Numbered from the stretch's first letter, positions 23,298-34,269 are shown. The stretch: DNA of 64,000 nt from Thermoplasma sp. (GCF_008709555.1 NZ_VYIJ01000003.1:46943-110942), one strand, 5' to 3'. The notes: a model not told the origin generated them from the sequence alone. Numbers and translations: made by a program.

Positions 23298-24497
23298 ATG
23301 GAGAATCCCATAAAACCTGTTTCTACAAAATGGGTTGGTATATCGGTTGTTCTTCTTGTTGTTGGCATCGTCATAGGCTTTGCAGCCGGCCACTATACAG
23401 TTGCACCGCCGTCGAAGCCCGCCATAAACACATTTGCAGCAGGATCACTCAAGTATGCGCTGGGGAACGATTTCAATCCAGAATTCACTAACCTTACTGG
23501 AGTAAGGGTCGGAATGACCTTCTCCGGATCCATCAGCGGTGCCAGAGAGGTGCAGGAAGGGAAGAATTACAGTGTTTTCATATCCGCATCAGCTCCGATA
23601 CTCTACCAGGATCTGATGAATGAGACCCACTACGCCTCATGGCAGATAGTGTTCTCAGCCAACGAGATGGCGATAACATGGACGAATTCGAAATACAGCA
23701 TACCCTCAAGCTTCCCGTACTGGTTTGAGAATGTCACCGAGAACAGCACAATAGTTGCGGCCTCCAATGCATCGCTTGATCCGAGCGGTTTCCAGGCCAT
23801 AGAGACAATGAAGCTTGCCGGACTCCTTTACACAGGCTGGAATAATTCAAACAAAACGGTAGGCAACGAGCCTGTTAGCTATTACGTCAGGCTCGCCTTC
23901 GACAACAACTTCAGCAAGTACATGCAGTACAACAAAGCTTACAATAACTGGTTCCATGTAAAATTCGGATATCCTGTTAACGACTCGCTGGCGCTGTACC
24001 ACCAGATATTCATATCGAAGTACCTGAACGGTACGACGAAGCTGACAACGGTAGAGATAGGCCTTGATGGCTACCTTACATCGGACACTGCTGACTATGC
24101 ACTAACGTACGTTTCACAGGCCATAAACCAGGGGCTTGATTACTATGAGAATTCAACCGGAGGCAATGGACTTCCGGCATGGATAAACCTGGGCAGCGTG
24201 AATAAGACGATAGATGATTTCTACGAACAGATAAATGAGAGCGGACCGGCCTGGGATAACGTTGGCAGCCTACCAGGCGCTCCGATATTCTACAGTGTAA
24301 CCGTGATAAACAACTACACGAATCCGTACGCAATACAGTACGTGTACGATCTGATAACCGGCCTGGGGCAGCACTACCTATCCATGAGCAAGTTCGATCC
24401 GCTGGCCCAACCGTTCTATGTTGGAAACGTTCCTGAACAGCTGAAGGGACTTGTAGTTGCGCCACCGTCCTATCTGCCGGTTTCATCCTACGATTGA
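23298..24497 (+). CDS. wtpA: ABC transporter substrate-binding protein, tungstate/molybdate (WtpA-like)
   Basis: Signal/anchor segment then INTFAAGSLKYAL...FSGSISGAREVQEG; followed by permease and ATPase genes. Confidence 0.8.
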   Translation: MENPIKPVSTKWVGISVVLLVVGIVIGFAAGHYTVAPPSKPAINTFAAGSLKYALGNDFNPEFTNLTGVRVGMTFSGSISGAREVQEGKNYSVFISASAPILYQDLMNETHYASWQIVFSANEMAITWTNSKYSIPSSFPYWFENVTENSTIVAASNASLDPSGFQAIETMKLAGLLYTGWNNSNKTVGNEPVSYYVRLAFDNNFSKYMQYNKAYNNWFHVKFGYPVNDSLALYHQIFISKYLNGTTKLTTVEIGLDGYLTSDTADYALTYVSQAINQGLDYYENSTGGNGLPAWINLGSVNKTIDDFYEQINESGPAWDNVGSLPGAPIFYSVTVINNYTNPYAIQYVYDLITGLGQHYLSMSKFDPLAQPFYVGNVPEQLKGLVVAPPSYLPVSSYD

Positions 24498-24602
24498 TCT
24501 GTCCCAGCGAAATGCCGAGGATCGATCTCTATATTTTTTCCATTTTTCAGGAATATATGTAAATACAATCGATAACATGCCGTATGGGGGTAACGTCATA
24601 AG

Positions 24603-25403
24603 ATGAAGATAAGAGGTCGTCTTGTTTACATCTTCTTTCCAGTTTTCATCGTCTATCTTCTCGTACTGATCATACCGCTGGTGAGAGCGCTGACCTATTC
24701 GTCCCTGGCAGAGATCATAACTGATCTTCATTCTGGCATCATATCATCAATCGAGTACACGTACGTGGTATGCGCATTTGTTGCAATTCTTGCTGTACTG
24801 GCCTCACTTCCATACGCATATACCATGTCAAGGCACAGATCGGTTCTGTTCAGGGCAATGGACAGCGTTGTGGAGATACCCATAATGATCCCGCATACCG
24901 TGGTTGGCATAATAATGCTCCTGACATTTGAACCGTCCATGCCGCTGGGTCATCTCCTGTCAAGATACATACCGGGATATTCGTTTGATGATACGCTATT
25001 CGCTGTGATAATAACTCTATTCTTCCTTTCGTCAGCTTACTCCATACGGGAGGTCGGCGTCAGTTATCAGCGTTCTGTGGTGGATTATGAAGATGTTGCC
25101 AAGACCCTCGGGATCGGGGAAGGCATGAGCTTCCTTGTTGTTTCCATGAGGCTTTTGGCAAGGCCGATGATGAAAGGCTTTCTGCTGTCATGGGCCAGAT
25201 CGGTCTCCGAGGTTGGTGCCATACTGATCGTTGCCTATTACATATTCCCTAGCTTCATAAAGCTGGCTGGTGTCTTCATCTATTCACAGTGGCTTGGCTA
25301 CGGTCTCTATCCTGCCGCGGCTTCATCCGCCATACTGATCATCACTGGAATAGTGATAACGGGAATATTCCGCGTTGTGGAAACAGTGGGTGTCAGATCA
25401 TGA
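24603..25403 (+). CDS. wtpB: ABC transporter permease (Wtp/Mod type)
   Basis: Polytopic 266 aa; SWARSVSEVGAILIVAYY EAA-like loop; position between wtpA and wtpC. Confidence 0.82.
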   Translation: MKIRGRLVYIFFPVFIVYLLVLIIPLVRALTYSSLAEIITDLHSGIISSIEYTYVVCAFVAILAVLASLPYAYTMSRHRSVLFRAMDSVVEIPIMIPHTVVGIIMLLTFEPSMPLGHLLSRYIPGYSFDDTLFAVIITLFFLSSAYSIREVGVSYQRSVVDYEDVAKTLGIGEGMSFLVVSMRLLARPMMKGFLLSWARSVSEVGAILIVAYYIFPSFIKLAGVFIYSQWLGYGLYPAAASSAILIITGIVITGIFRVVETVGVRS

Positions 25404-25416
25404 GGGTGCCATTGGG

Positions 25417-26322
25417 ATGATGGAGATCAAAAATCTGCATGCAAAACTTGGCAAATTTGAACTTTCGGTGGATCATTACAGAACATCTGGAAGGAAAAAT
25501 TTCATAATGGGTGAGAATGGAGCAGGCAAATCATCTTTTTTAAAGGCGTTATCAGGAATAATAGATTCTACCGGCGAAATAATTCTGGACGGCGAACACG
25601 TAGAGAACCTGCCCCCATGGAAGAGGAGGATAACATATATACCGCAGAATCTATTACTTTTTCCCCAGTACAACGTCAGGCAGAACCTTGCGATCTCCAT
25701 ACGCTATGGGCATGGGGACTATGAAATATACAGGGAAGTTATCGATCTGATGCATCTTGGCGATCTTCTGCAGAAGAACATCTGGGAGCTCTCAGGCGGT
25801 CAGCAGCAGAGAGTTGCTGTCGCACGGGCAGTCATATCCAGACCAAGGATACTTCTGATGGACGAACCATTCTCAATGCAGGATGAACGTTCAAGGATGT
25901 CTCTAATAATGAGCGTGGCCGATCTCCTTGATCGCTACGGCATCGATTTCATATATGTTACGCATAATTATAGGGATCTTGAACTCGGCTTCGACCAGCT
26001 CTCCATCATGTCGTCAGGAAAGATAATAGAATCTGTGGAGAGCGTGGATGATCTGCGGTACTATGAGAGTATATCGCTGATGGACTTCCGGAACATAGTC
26101 CGCATAGATGGCAGATATTTCAGGTTGAATGATGATTCCATAATACCATCAGATTCCGGATATCCGGCGAAATGCACGATATCTGGTGATCGGTATCTAT
26201 GCTCAGTGAGGATCGGAGACGAGAACTTCTTCATCACATCCAGGACTTCTTCAAGCTACTTCAGATTTGATCTGTCCTCTGCAAGGGAGATAACGGTTGC
26301 AGGACAGAATAATGAGAAATAA
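25417..26322 (+). CDS. wtpC: ABC transporter ATP-binding protein (Wtp/Mod type)
   Basis: GENGAGKSSFLKAL; LSGGQQQRVAVARA; ILLMDEPFSMQD. Confidence 0.88.
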   Translation: MMEIKNLHAKLGKFELSVDHYRTSGRKNFIMGENGAGKSSFLKALSGIIDSTGEIILDGEHVENLPPWKRRITYIPQNLLLFPQYNVRQNLAISIRYGHGDYEIYREVIDLMHLGDLLQKNIWELSGGQQQRVAVARAVISRPRILLMDEPFSMQDERSRMSLIMSVADLLDRYGIDFIYVTHNYRDLELGFDQLSIMSSGKIIESVESVDDLRYYESISLMDFRNIVRIDGRYFRLNDDSIIPSDSGYPAKCTISGDRYLCSVRIGDENFFITSRTSSSYFRFDLSSAREITVAGQNNEK

Positions 26323-26451
26323 TTGTTCCACAGGTGTGTATCCATGCGGCAGGGTATCTGGATGCATCCTCATGATCAATGGCCTATGATATGCGTAAAG
26401 ATCCCCAACATTTCTATAACCCCAACATATATCTGAATGCTGGAAACAGCA

Positions 26452-26756
26452 GGCGGGAAAGCGCGAGGGCAGCTGACGCCCTTGAGGTGAGGAAAGTCCC
26501 CCCTCCCCGGCGGTTTCCGACTGGCGCAAGCCAGTATCCTGAGAGGGATGGTAAAGGCAAAAGAAATAAACGGTCTCCGGTCAAGAATGATTCCGGAGGG
26601 ATGACGTTTCCGGAGGATCCGATGGGAAGCCTCCCCGGATGGAGAAAGTCTAAACGGATCCTGTGAGCCCGCCGCGAGGATCGGGTAAGACGAACAGTCG
26701 AATGCTGCCAGCCCTGAGGGGTGAACAGAAGGGGGCTTACTCCGCGGATTCCCGCC
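26452..26756 (+). ncRNA. rnpB: RNase P RNA
   Basis: GAGGAAAGTCC (CR-I) near 5' end, ACAGAA..GGGGCTTAC near 3' end, P1 GGCGGGAA/TTCCCGCC at the ends. Confidence 0.93.
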
Positions 26757-26764
26757 TTTATGAT

Positions 26765-27541
26765 CTAGTTCTTCTTTCTGTCTTCCCTGTAGTCTATCCT
26801 GGCAGAGAGGTATCCTGCACCGCCAGAGACCATGTGGAGAAAATCAAAGAGGTTGTGGCCGATCCTGATATTTGTATTTTTTGTTATGCCAGGATGCTTC
26901 AGCTCCAGCTGGTACCTTCCATAGCCATTCCAGTATGCCTGCCTGAGGAATGAGATCAGGTTATCCCTGACCTTGGCGTATACTAGGCATGACCCGCATA
27001 CTGTGAATTTGAATCCAGCCTGAACGGCTCTTATGTTAAGATCTATATCTTCTGCAGTAACAAATTTCGGATCGAAGCCACCGATTTGCAGAAAGCTATC
27101 TTTCCTGTACCCGAGGTTGACAGATGGTGCGGTGACCTCAACGTCTCCAAGAAATATCTTGACACGCTCCTGCATGTACCTCTTCTTTCCAGTGTATGCT
27201 GTATTACCAATCACCACATCGTTTCCATCAACGAGTGCATTCACCATTCCTGAAATCCAGTGTTCTGAAACCCTGGCATCACCGTCTGTGAACAAAATGT
27301 GATCGTACCTTGCTAGGCTTACTCCTATGTTCCTACCCTCCCCCCTTGAACAGGAGACTCTCCTGTAGACTGTGAACCCATAGCTTTTAACAATATCCTC
27401 GGTTTCATCGGTGCTCATATCGTCGACCACTATCGTTTCCATGTTGCTGAAATCGTTCTTCTCGATACTGTCGAGGAGATCTCCGATGTTCTTACCCTCA
27501 TTTCTGACTGTGACGACGATCGATGCACCGATTTCGGTCAT
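26765..27541 (-). CDS. Glycosyltransferase family 2
   Basis: SIVVTVRNEGKNIGDLLDSI; TIVVDDMSTDETEDIV; FTDGDARVSEHWISGM. Confidence 0.9.
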   Translation of the reverse strand: MTEIGASIVVTVRNEGKNIGDLLDSIEKNDFSNMETIVVDDMSTDETEDIVKSYGFTVYRRVSCSRGEGRNIGVSLARYDHILFTDGDARVSEHWISGMVNALVDGNDVVIGNTAYTGKKRYMQERVKIFLGDVEVTAPSVNLGYRKDSFLQIGGFDPKFVTAEDIDLNIRAVQAGFKFTVCGSCLVYAKVRDNLISFLRQAYWNGYGRYQLELKHPGITKNTNIRIGHNLFDFLHMVSGGAGYLSARIDYREDRKKN

Positions 27542-27552
27542 ATCAAATCCTA

Positions 27553-27741
27553 TCAGACCCAGTCGGCTCGGTCGATCTTCCTATCCTCCTTTGTCTTCTT
27601 CTTATATTCCTTGTAATGCTCCTTGCACAGGTGCACCTTTGTCTTGTCCGTTGTCAGCGAGAACACCTTCTTTGCTAGTTCTGCTGGAACCGTCTTGAAG
27701 CTTGGGTTGCTGCAGCCTGAAACCTCACACGTCTTTTCCAT
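27553..27741 (-). CDS. Small putative zinc-binding protein
   Basis: MEKTCEVSGCSNPSFKTVP...VHLCKEHYKEYKKK: C..C...C..H; upstream start of the ORF track (27786) also possible. Confidence 0.6.
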   Translation of the reverse strand: MEKTCEVSGCSNPSFKTVPAELAKKVFSLTTDKTKVHLCKEHYKEYKKKTKEDRKIDRADWV

Positions 27742-27782
27742 TCTTTTGCAATGTGTTGTCTGGTTATTAAGCTTTTTTCCGT

Positions 27783-28757
27783 TCACTGTTCTATGAGTTC
27801 GATCAGAAGTGGGATGGATTTCAGGTAAAAATAGTCTATACCGAAATGCCCACTGTCGTATACTTCGTAGAAGTGCACTATATTCTCCTGCTCAAGTTTT
27901 CTGTGCATTATACCGATACCGATATCGGTATGGAATTCGTCCTTTCCACCTACCTGCAGAAATATGGCCATATCTCTGAGTATATCCATGTAATCCTCTA
28001 CGTTCCTCGCCGGATCGAATTTCGTCCATCTGGACCATATGGATTCTATCATCTCTCCGGTGTCCACATCGAAAGGTAATCCTATGCCCATCGGAGCGCT
28101 GGGATCTGGGCTGTAAAAAGCAGACATGGCGACTATATTTGCAACCTTTATATCCTGGGTCTGCAGCGATAATTTCCTATGCACTTCCTCATACCAGTGA
28201 TAGAGTCCCTGCTTATGGATCTCCTTATAGCTATCAGGAAAGTCTGGGATATACACGTATTCGAATGCAGAATCGCCTGAAACATCTATAAAACCGGAAA
28301 AAAGATCAGGGTGCCTCACTGCTAATGTGTAGGAACCGAAGCCTCCAGAAGATTTTCCGAAGATACCTACAGGTCTCTCCCCAAACCTCTGCCTCACGAA
28401 TTCCATGACATCCTTCGTTATATAATCCTCGTAATTTCCAACTGCGCTTGAATTCAGATACTGGTTCCCGTACAGACCGGTCATGACGTCTGGGAGGACT
28501 ATTATGAAACCGAGATCCGATCGCTTTTCATCTATCTCCTTGAGCGCGGCGAGGAAGTCCATGCTTGTGTATGATCTGTTGAGAAAACTCCTGCCTGATC
28601 CTGTGAATCCGGCCAGGCCTATCAGAACAGGCGATTTTTCATGGGCATTGATCTCTATTATACTGACATCCCTGATAAGGGGATCACCCAGCGGATTCCC
28701 GTTTAGGCTTTCCGCATTGATCTTGTTTTCAGTTATGTTTATCAACTTACCCCTCAT
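27783..28757 (-). CDS. Alpha/beta-hydrolase, esterase-like
   Basis: GLAGFTGSGRSFLN; PVGIFGKSSGGFGSYTLAVRHPDLFSGFIDVSGDSAFEY. Confidence 0.8.
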   Translation of the reverse strand: MRGKLINITENKINAESLNGNPLGDPLIRDVSIIEINAHEKSPVLIGLAGFTGSGRSFLNRSYTSMDFLAALKEIDEKRSDLGFIIVLPDVMTGLYGNQYLNSSAVGNYEDYITKDVMEFVRQRFGERPVGIFGKSSGGFGSYTLAVRHPDLFSGFIDVSGDSAFEYVYIPDFPDSYKEIHKQGLYHWYEEVHRKLSLQTQDIKVANIVAMSAFYSPDPSAPMGIGLPFDVDTGEMIESIWSRWTKFDPARNVEDYMDILRDMAIFLQVGGKDEFHTDIGIGIMHRKLEQENIVHFYEVYDSGHFGIDYFYLKSIPLLIELIEQ

Positions 28758-29164
28758 GCGATGTGATCCCCAGGACTGGAGAGAGAATCAGCCTGGATCA
28801 GGCGCACACCACTGTTGGTTATGGCGCCCAGCACGAGCACTTCCGAAATGAAATTCGCAACCTGCTTCGGTGGAAAATTAACAACCGCGATTATATTCAT
28901 TCCAAGGAGTTCTTCCTTCCTATAGTTTGTGATCTGGGCCGAGGAATTCTTATATCCAATATCTTCTCCGAAGTAAATGCGTAGCTTATAAGCAGGTTTC
29001 TTGGCTTCAGGGAAGTCCTGAACATCTATTATCCTACCTACCCGCATATCGACCTTCGAAAAGGTGCCATAATCTATCGCTTCCTTTGGTTTCATGCTGT
29101 ATTCATCTCCATCATCTAATATCAAGGTGATTCGATTCACCGCAACACGGAGTGAACGTTTCAA
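28754..29164 (-). CDS. tRNA-binding (CsaA/EMAP-II like) domain protein
   Basis: IDYGTFSKVDMRVGRIIDVQDFPEAKKPAYKLRIYFGEDIGYKNSSAQIT. Confidence 0.88.
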   Translation of the reverse strand: MKRSLRVAVNRITLILDDGDEYSMKPKEAIDYGTFSKVDMRVGRIIDVQDFPEAKKPAYKLRIYFGEDIGYKNSSAQITNYRKEELLGMNIIAVVNFPPKQVANFISEVLVLGAITNSGVRLIQADSLSSPGDHIA

Positions 29165-29268
29165 ATCATTTTTTAAAGATAATAAATGACTCCATTAATA
29201 TTTTTCACATCGATCTTTCTAAACTGTCAATTCGCTTTGGAACCGAACGAATTATAGGGATTTTAGAG

Positions 29269-29510
29269 GTTTGATGGAAGCTATAAACTCTCCTTCGGAC
29301 TTGAGATGCACGGGTCTCCGCCAATAAAAGAGTTTATGAACAATCTTTCCGTATTTTTTGGTATTCTCCACGATAACCAGGTGGTGTGATGCATGAAAGC
29401 ACCGTTGTGGAATCTATGCCTGTGGAGATCGTATCTGCGGTGTATTGCATATGCCAATACAGGCAGAGTCTCTTCGCTGAAAGGAAGGTCCGATACATAG
29501 CTGAGGTGTA
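29269..29510 (+). mobile_element. Putative transposase relic
   Basis: Intergenic; encodes DGSYKLSFGLEMHGSPPIKEFMNNLSVFFGILHDNQVV then stop; its 5' part is repeated at 44187-44240. Confidence 0.4.
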
Positions 29511-29512
29511 GC

Positions 29513-31855
29513 TCACAGGCCATATATACGGAACACATAGTTTTTGATGGTATCAACGAAAGCCATCCATGCGAAGGTAAAGCCCAGAACCATCAGCACG
29601 GAATATGCAGGTATACCAGTGACAAGTATTCCAAGAGCCGATATCAGGCTTATTCCGACTATATCGCCTACTATTGATACAAGAAGATAGTGTGATGGTC
29701 TTGAGTGCCAGAAGCGCCTCCTCTCGCGTACCATGAAAACGTTGAAGAGCCCGCTAAATACCAGCATATCAAATATCAGTGTGTGTATCATGTCCCTTGA
29801 GAAGTGCAAGTAAATGCCTAGATACAGTATTATGAACCCTTCTACGACGAGAAGAGCTGCTATCAGACTGGAGGTGACAACGAGCGCTTTCACGTTCCAT
29901 TTCTCAGGTTTATTTGAGTATCTCACGTTATCCGTTGCTATGGACATCGTCACAAAATCGTTGGCAAATAGCAGGAGTATGATGTCGAATGGAGTGGTGA
30001 CGAAGTAACGAACTGCGAAGAAGGATGCCGTGAGGAATATGACAACCTGGATCGTCTTCACTATCTTGTTCAGAGTGTATGTCAGCATCCTCTGGAATAT
30101 CTTACGGCCTTCCTTCACCGCTTCCACTATATCCGATATTCCCTCATGGGTGAGCACTATACTTGCAGAGGCTTTTGCTATGTCCGTGGCGTTGCTCACA
30201 GCAATCCCAACCTCAGCCTGCTTCAGAGCAGGTGCATCGTTGACGCCATCGCCGGTCATTCCTGTAACGTGGCCAGCCTGCTGCAGAGCCTTGACTATGC
30301 TGAACTTGTCTTCCGGAAAAACCTCAGCGTATATGGCGCATTCCTCTGAAAATTTCTGATCCCTGTTGACACTGCATGCCTTCCCTTCAATACCCACCTG
30401 CCTTGCTATCTCTTCAGCTATCGGCGCGTTATCTCCAGTAACCATTTTCACGGATACGCCGAGATTCTTGAGATCAGATATGAGCTGCCTGGAATCATCC
30501 CTTGGCGGATCGTAGAGCGGTATCAGGCCTACCAAATGCATCTTGTCTTCGCCTGCACCAACAGCTATGACACGGTACCCCCTCTTTGCCAGTTCAGTGA
30601 CCCTGTCCATTATCTCCTCATACCTCACACCGCAGATTTCGCTTATTATCTGTGGTGCACCCTTGGCCACCTTCATTGTTCTACCGTTGATGCTGATGGT
30701 GGCCTCCGTCCTCTTCGTGGAAGGGTCAAAGGGTACAAAACTGGATCTTAGGGATAGATCTGGCATCAAATTCCTGCTCCTGGCTAATTCAAGAACTGCC
30801 TTGTCTATGGGATCATCACTCTGGACCTCTGAGGCGTATGCCGCGTACTTTATCAGTTCCTCCTGCGTGGCCTTAAGCGCTATTGGATCGGACACTGTGA
30901 GATGGTTTTTTGTAATGGTTCCCGTTTTGTCTGAGCAGAGAACGTCCATGGAAGCTGCATCCTCAATGGCACTGAGCCTGGTCACCAGTGCCCCTTTCTT
31001 TGATATATCGAGAGCACCATAGGCCATGGCTATTGTGAAGGTTGCTGGCAAGGCCACTGGTATTGAGGCGATGAGAAGGACAAGTATGAACGGTATTATG
31101 TTCGGAATTGGTATATGGATGAAATATGAATACACTGCGGTTATCATCACAAGCAGAACGTCGAGTATTATCAGATCCCTTACTATGCTGAATATAAGCG
31201 ATTCAATGTGCGATTTAGAACCGGCAGATTGAACAAGCGTGGTGGTTTTGCCAAAATAGGTCGCAGATCTGGTCTTATAGACTATGGCAAGGGCTTCGCC
31301 ACGCTTCACTATGGAACCAGAATAGGCAATATCCTGTTTTTCCTTGGTAACTGTAACACTTTCGCCAGTAAGCGCAGATTCATCTATTTCCAGGCTTCCA
31401 GATATGATCACGGAATCCGCTGGAACTACGTCCCCCAAGCGTATATCTATTACATCACCAGGTACAAGAACACGAGCTTCGACTTGTTTCCATTCATTGG
31501 ATCTCAGAACGCGTGCCCTGACGCTGAGTTTCTGTTTTAGCAGTTCTACCGCATTTTCAGCCTTGGATTCCTGAAAGAAGCTGACAATCGCATTGAAGAC
31601 AAGCAGAAATGCTATTATGTACGTATCCAGCAGCTTATCTAGAACGATCGTGATCACTATTGTTGCTTCAAGCATCCATGGAACAGGGGCCCAGAATTTC
31701 CTGAGGAATTTAATGACGGGATTTTCCTTCTTCTCCTGAATTTCATTGTATCAGTACTGTGATAATCTCCTCTGGGCTTCATCCTCGGAAAGCCCTGATT
31801 CATTTGTATTTAATTCCTTCAGGATCTGATCGATGTCGACCTTCTGGGACGCCAT
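29513..31855 (-). pseudogene. P-type (plasma-membrane type) H+-ATPase with in-frame TGA at codon 35
   Basis: [66 protein letters not shown]...; [28 protein letters not shown] present. Confidence 0.85.
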
Positions 31856-32105
31856 ATTCTCTAAATAGCATCATCGTATTTAGAGAAATTTGGATTTAAT
31901 TGCTATTTATTTTGAATAAGTGGATCTGCCGGGTCTGCATATGAAACATAATTGTATCTCAGGTATAATGGTTGATGGCAAGGATATTCAAAAGATCCTG
32001 TAAGATCACAAAGGGATGGATCATGGGAGACACGGAGACCACATTGAATGATCTTCATCTTTTCATACACAGTTAACATATTTAACGGAGATTGTATACT
32101 CCATC

Positions 32106-32342
32106 ATGAGATTTCGCGTCGAGATCAAGTACAAGGATGGTGTCGAGGATCCTGAGGCCGTTACGATTCTCAAGAATTTCGGTATACTTGGATACAGGAG
32201 TATAAAAAATGTGAGAACATCAAAGGTTTACTACATAGATGCTGACGATGAGGAGGATGTCAAACAGGTAACGAACAAGATACTTGCAAACCCAGTGATA
32301 CAAACTTATACCATCGAGAAGGTGGATGGGTCAAATTTTTAA
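32106..32342 (+). CDS. purS: Phosphoribosylformylglycinamidine synthase subunit PurS
   Basis: 78 aa, KYKDGVEDPEAVTILKNFGILGYRSIKNVRTSKVYYID pattern. Confidence 0.88.
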   Translation: MRFRVEIKYKDGVEDPEAVTILKNFGILGYRSIKNVRTSKVYYIDADDEEDVKQVTNKILANPVIQTYTIEKVDGSNF

Positions 32343-32426
32343 ATCGTGAAAAGTTTAATGAAATAAATTTTTCCCGCAAATTTCAACATAACGCATAAAA
32401 AAGAAATACTTCTCTATATTACTGAT

Positions 32427-34151
32427 GTGTTGTTCGAAAAAAAACAGAGATCCATAGATGATCTGTCAACATTCGTGAGAAAATCAATATCTCCTAAGTA
32501 CTTCGTGGCTCCGCTGATAGCCATAGGATTAATAGATTATTATTTCATAAGAGATATAGCCACGACCCTTCTGATAGTTCCAGGAACATTCTTCATATCG
32601 ATACTTCTTGATCTCCTCTTCACCAAGATCTCTAAGATAGTGTTCCCTGTTAAGAGGAGCGTATACCTTAATTTTGTCTCACTTGTTATATGGAACATAT
32701 TCTTCTGGATACTCATACTCACACACGCCTTCAGATCCTACGATTCTTCACTGTTGCTTGCCATATCATCCACAACCCTGTTCAGGTTTCTGATATTCTA
32801 CGTCTTCTATCCAGCAGACGGCATCAGGGAGATCATCCCAGCGATGAACTATGTATATTCCATGCTCATAATTTTCATACTGATATTCAGGTCCCAGTAT
32901 GTGCTCATATTACCGTTCGTGATATCGTCCCTCGTATATGCGCTGGCCGCATACTTCCTCGTAAGAAGATCCACGGCCAAGTTCGTGAAGAAATATAAGT
33001 CATCGCCATCAAAGATACTGGAATTCTTCCTCAACTCTGGAAAGAGGTTGGAGTCCAATATCTCTGTGAAGCATTTCTTCGATAGAATCTATAGCCATGA
33101 GCGCAAAATACCGGTCAAGATTATAGAAGTCAGGAGAATGGATGGCAGCATAAAGGCTAGCATGATCTTTCCGTACATCCATCCAGGTCCATTCGGAACG
33201 CTGGGCAGCAGCAACTTACCAGAGCGTTTGAGCAACCGTTTGCCAGAACTAGGAGATCTGATGGTATTCCATACAACAACAAGCAACGATAACAACTGCA
33301 GGGGCGATCAGGATATAGACAATATAGCTCAGGCCATACGATCTGCTCACGAAAAGCTGGTCTTCACAGACAAGATGGCCAGGCCAAGGAAGGTAGCCGC
33401 AGGAAAATTTGTTATCTTTGTGGAGAGGTTTGGAAATTTCGGATTTGGAGCCATAGTGCCTGAGAAAACCGCGTTCGATGATGTTGCGCTTGAAGAGGGC
33501 CTTAAGATAATAGCCCACATGAAGAAGACTGGTGCCCATGACTTTGCCGTGATAGACGCCCAGAACAACTTCAGAAAGAAGGCACCAGAGCTTAAGAATG
33601 CCTCCGCCACGATAAAGGCATTTGAGAGAGAGTTCCTGAGAGATGAACCGAAATTTGAGGCCAGGATAGGGTATGCCAGAGTCTACGAGGATATACCAGG
33701 TCTTGCATCCATGGGTATACAGACGGCCGTTTTTCAGACGGGCGACAGATATGATGCCGTCGTACTTACAGATTCCAACAATATAACAACAGATCTTATT
33801 GAGAAAGTCAGGTCCAAACTATCGGGATTGGTTGCAAGCGTTGAGATATACACGACAGATAATCACTATGTAAATGCTAGCGTCCTCGACGTATTCCCGC
33901 TGGGGTCAAGAGGTAATGTGGACAGGATAGCAGATATTATAGCTCAGACCGTGGTCAAAGCAAAAGGTGACGTTGAGCCCGTAAAGATAGGTATGGGTAC
34001 GGATTATGCCAAGGTTAAGATGGGGGAGAAGAACAATTTCCAGACGCTCATATCAACGGTATTTTCTGCGGTACGTACGGCGAAGTTCACTGCAATATAC
34101 ACCATACCCACATCCATAGCAACGACTTTTCTCATATTCAGATTCATCTAA
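32427..34151 (+). CDS. DUF2070 family membrane protein
   Basis: N-terminal TM helices and a soluble domain with FPYIHPGPFGTLGSSNLPERL, DAQNNF; GTG start. Confidence 0.75.
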   Translation: MLFEKKQRSIDDLSTFVRKSISPKYFVAPLIAIGLIDYYFIRDIATTLLIVPGTFFISILLDLLFTKISKIVFPVKRSVYLNFVSLVIWNIFFWILILTHAFRSYDSSLLLAISSTTLFRFLIFYVFYPADGIREIIPAMNYVYSMLIIFILIFRSQYVLILPFVISSLVYALAAYFLVRRSTAKFVKKYKSSPSKILEFFLNSGKRLESNISVKHFFDRIYSHERKIPVKIIEVRRMDGSIKASMIFPYIHPGPFGTLGSSNLPERLSNRLPELGDLMVFHTTTSNDNNCRGDQDIDNIAQAIRSAHEKLVFTDKMARPRKVAAGKFVIFVERFGNFGFGAIVPEKTAFDDVALEEGLKIIAHMKKTGAHDFAVIDAQNNFRKKAPELKNASATIKAFEREFLRDEPKFEARIGYARVYEDIPGLASMGIQTAVFQTGDRYDAVVLTDSNNITTDLIEKVRSKLSGLVASVEIYTTDNHYVNASVLDVFPLGSRGNVDRIADIIAQTVVKAKGDVEPVKIGMGTDYAKVKMGEKNNFQTLISTVFSAVRTAKFTAIYTIPTSIATTFLIFRFI

Positions 34152-34269
34152 AACATTAGATCTTCGATTTATGAATCGCATATGCCAAGTGGGCTTAAGC
34201 CATTATTGTCAACAATGCCAATGGAAAATCAAATTAGTATAAACTGCATATAAGAATGACTGGGAATTA

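Noticed and set aside
26379-26953. ORFs of 95 and 96 aa on the plus strand (26379-26666, 26663-26953) and one on the minus strand
   Set aside because: They lie over RNase P RNA and antisense to the GT2 gene; no protein-like features.
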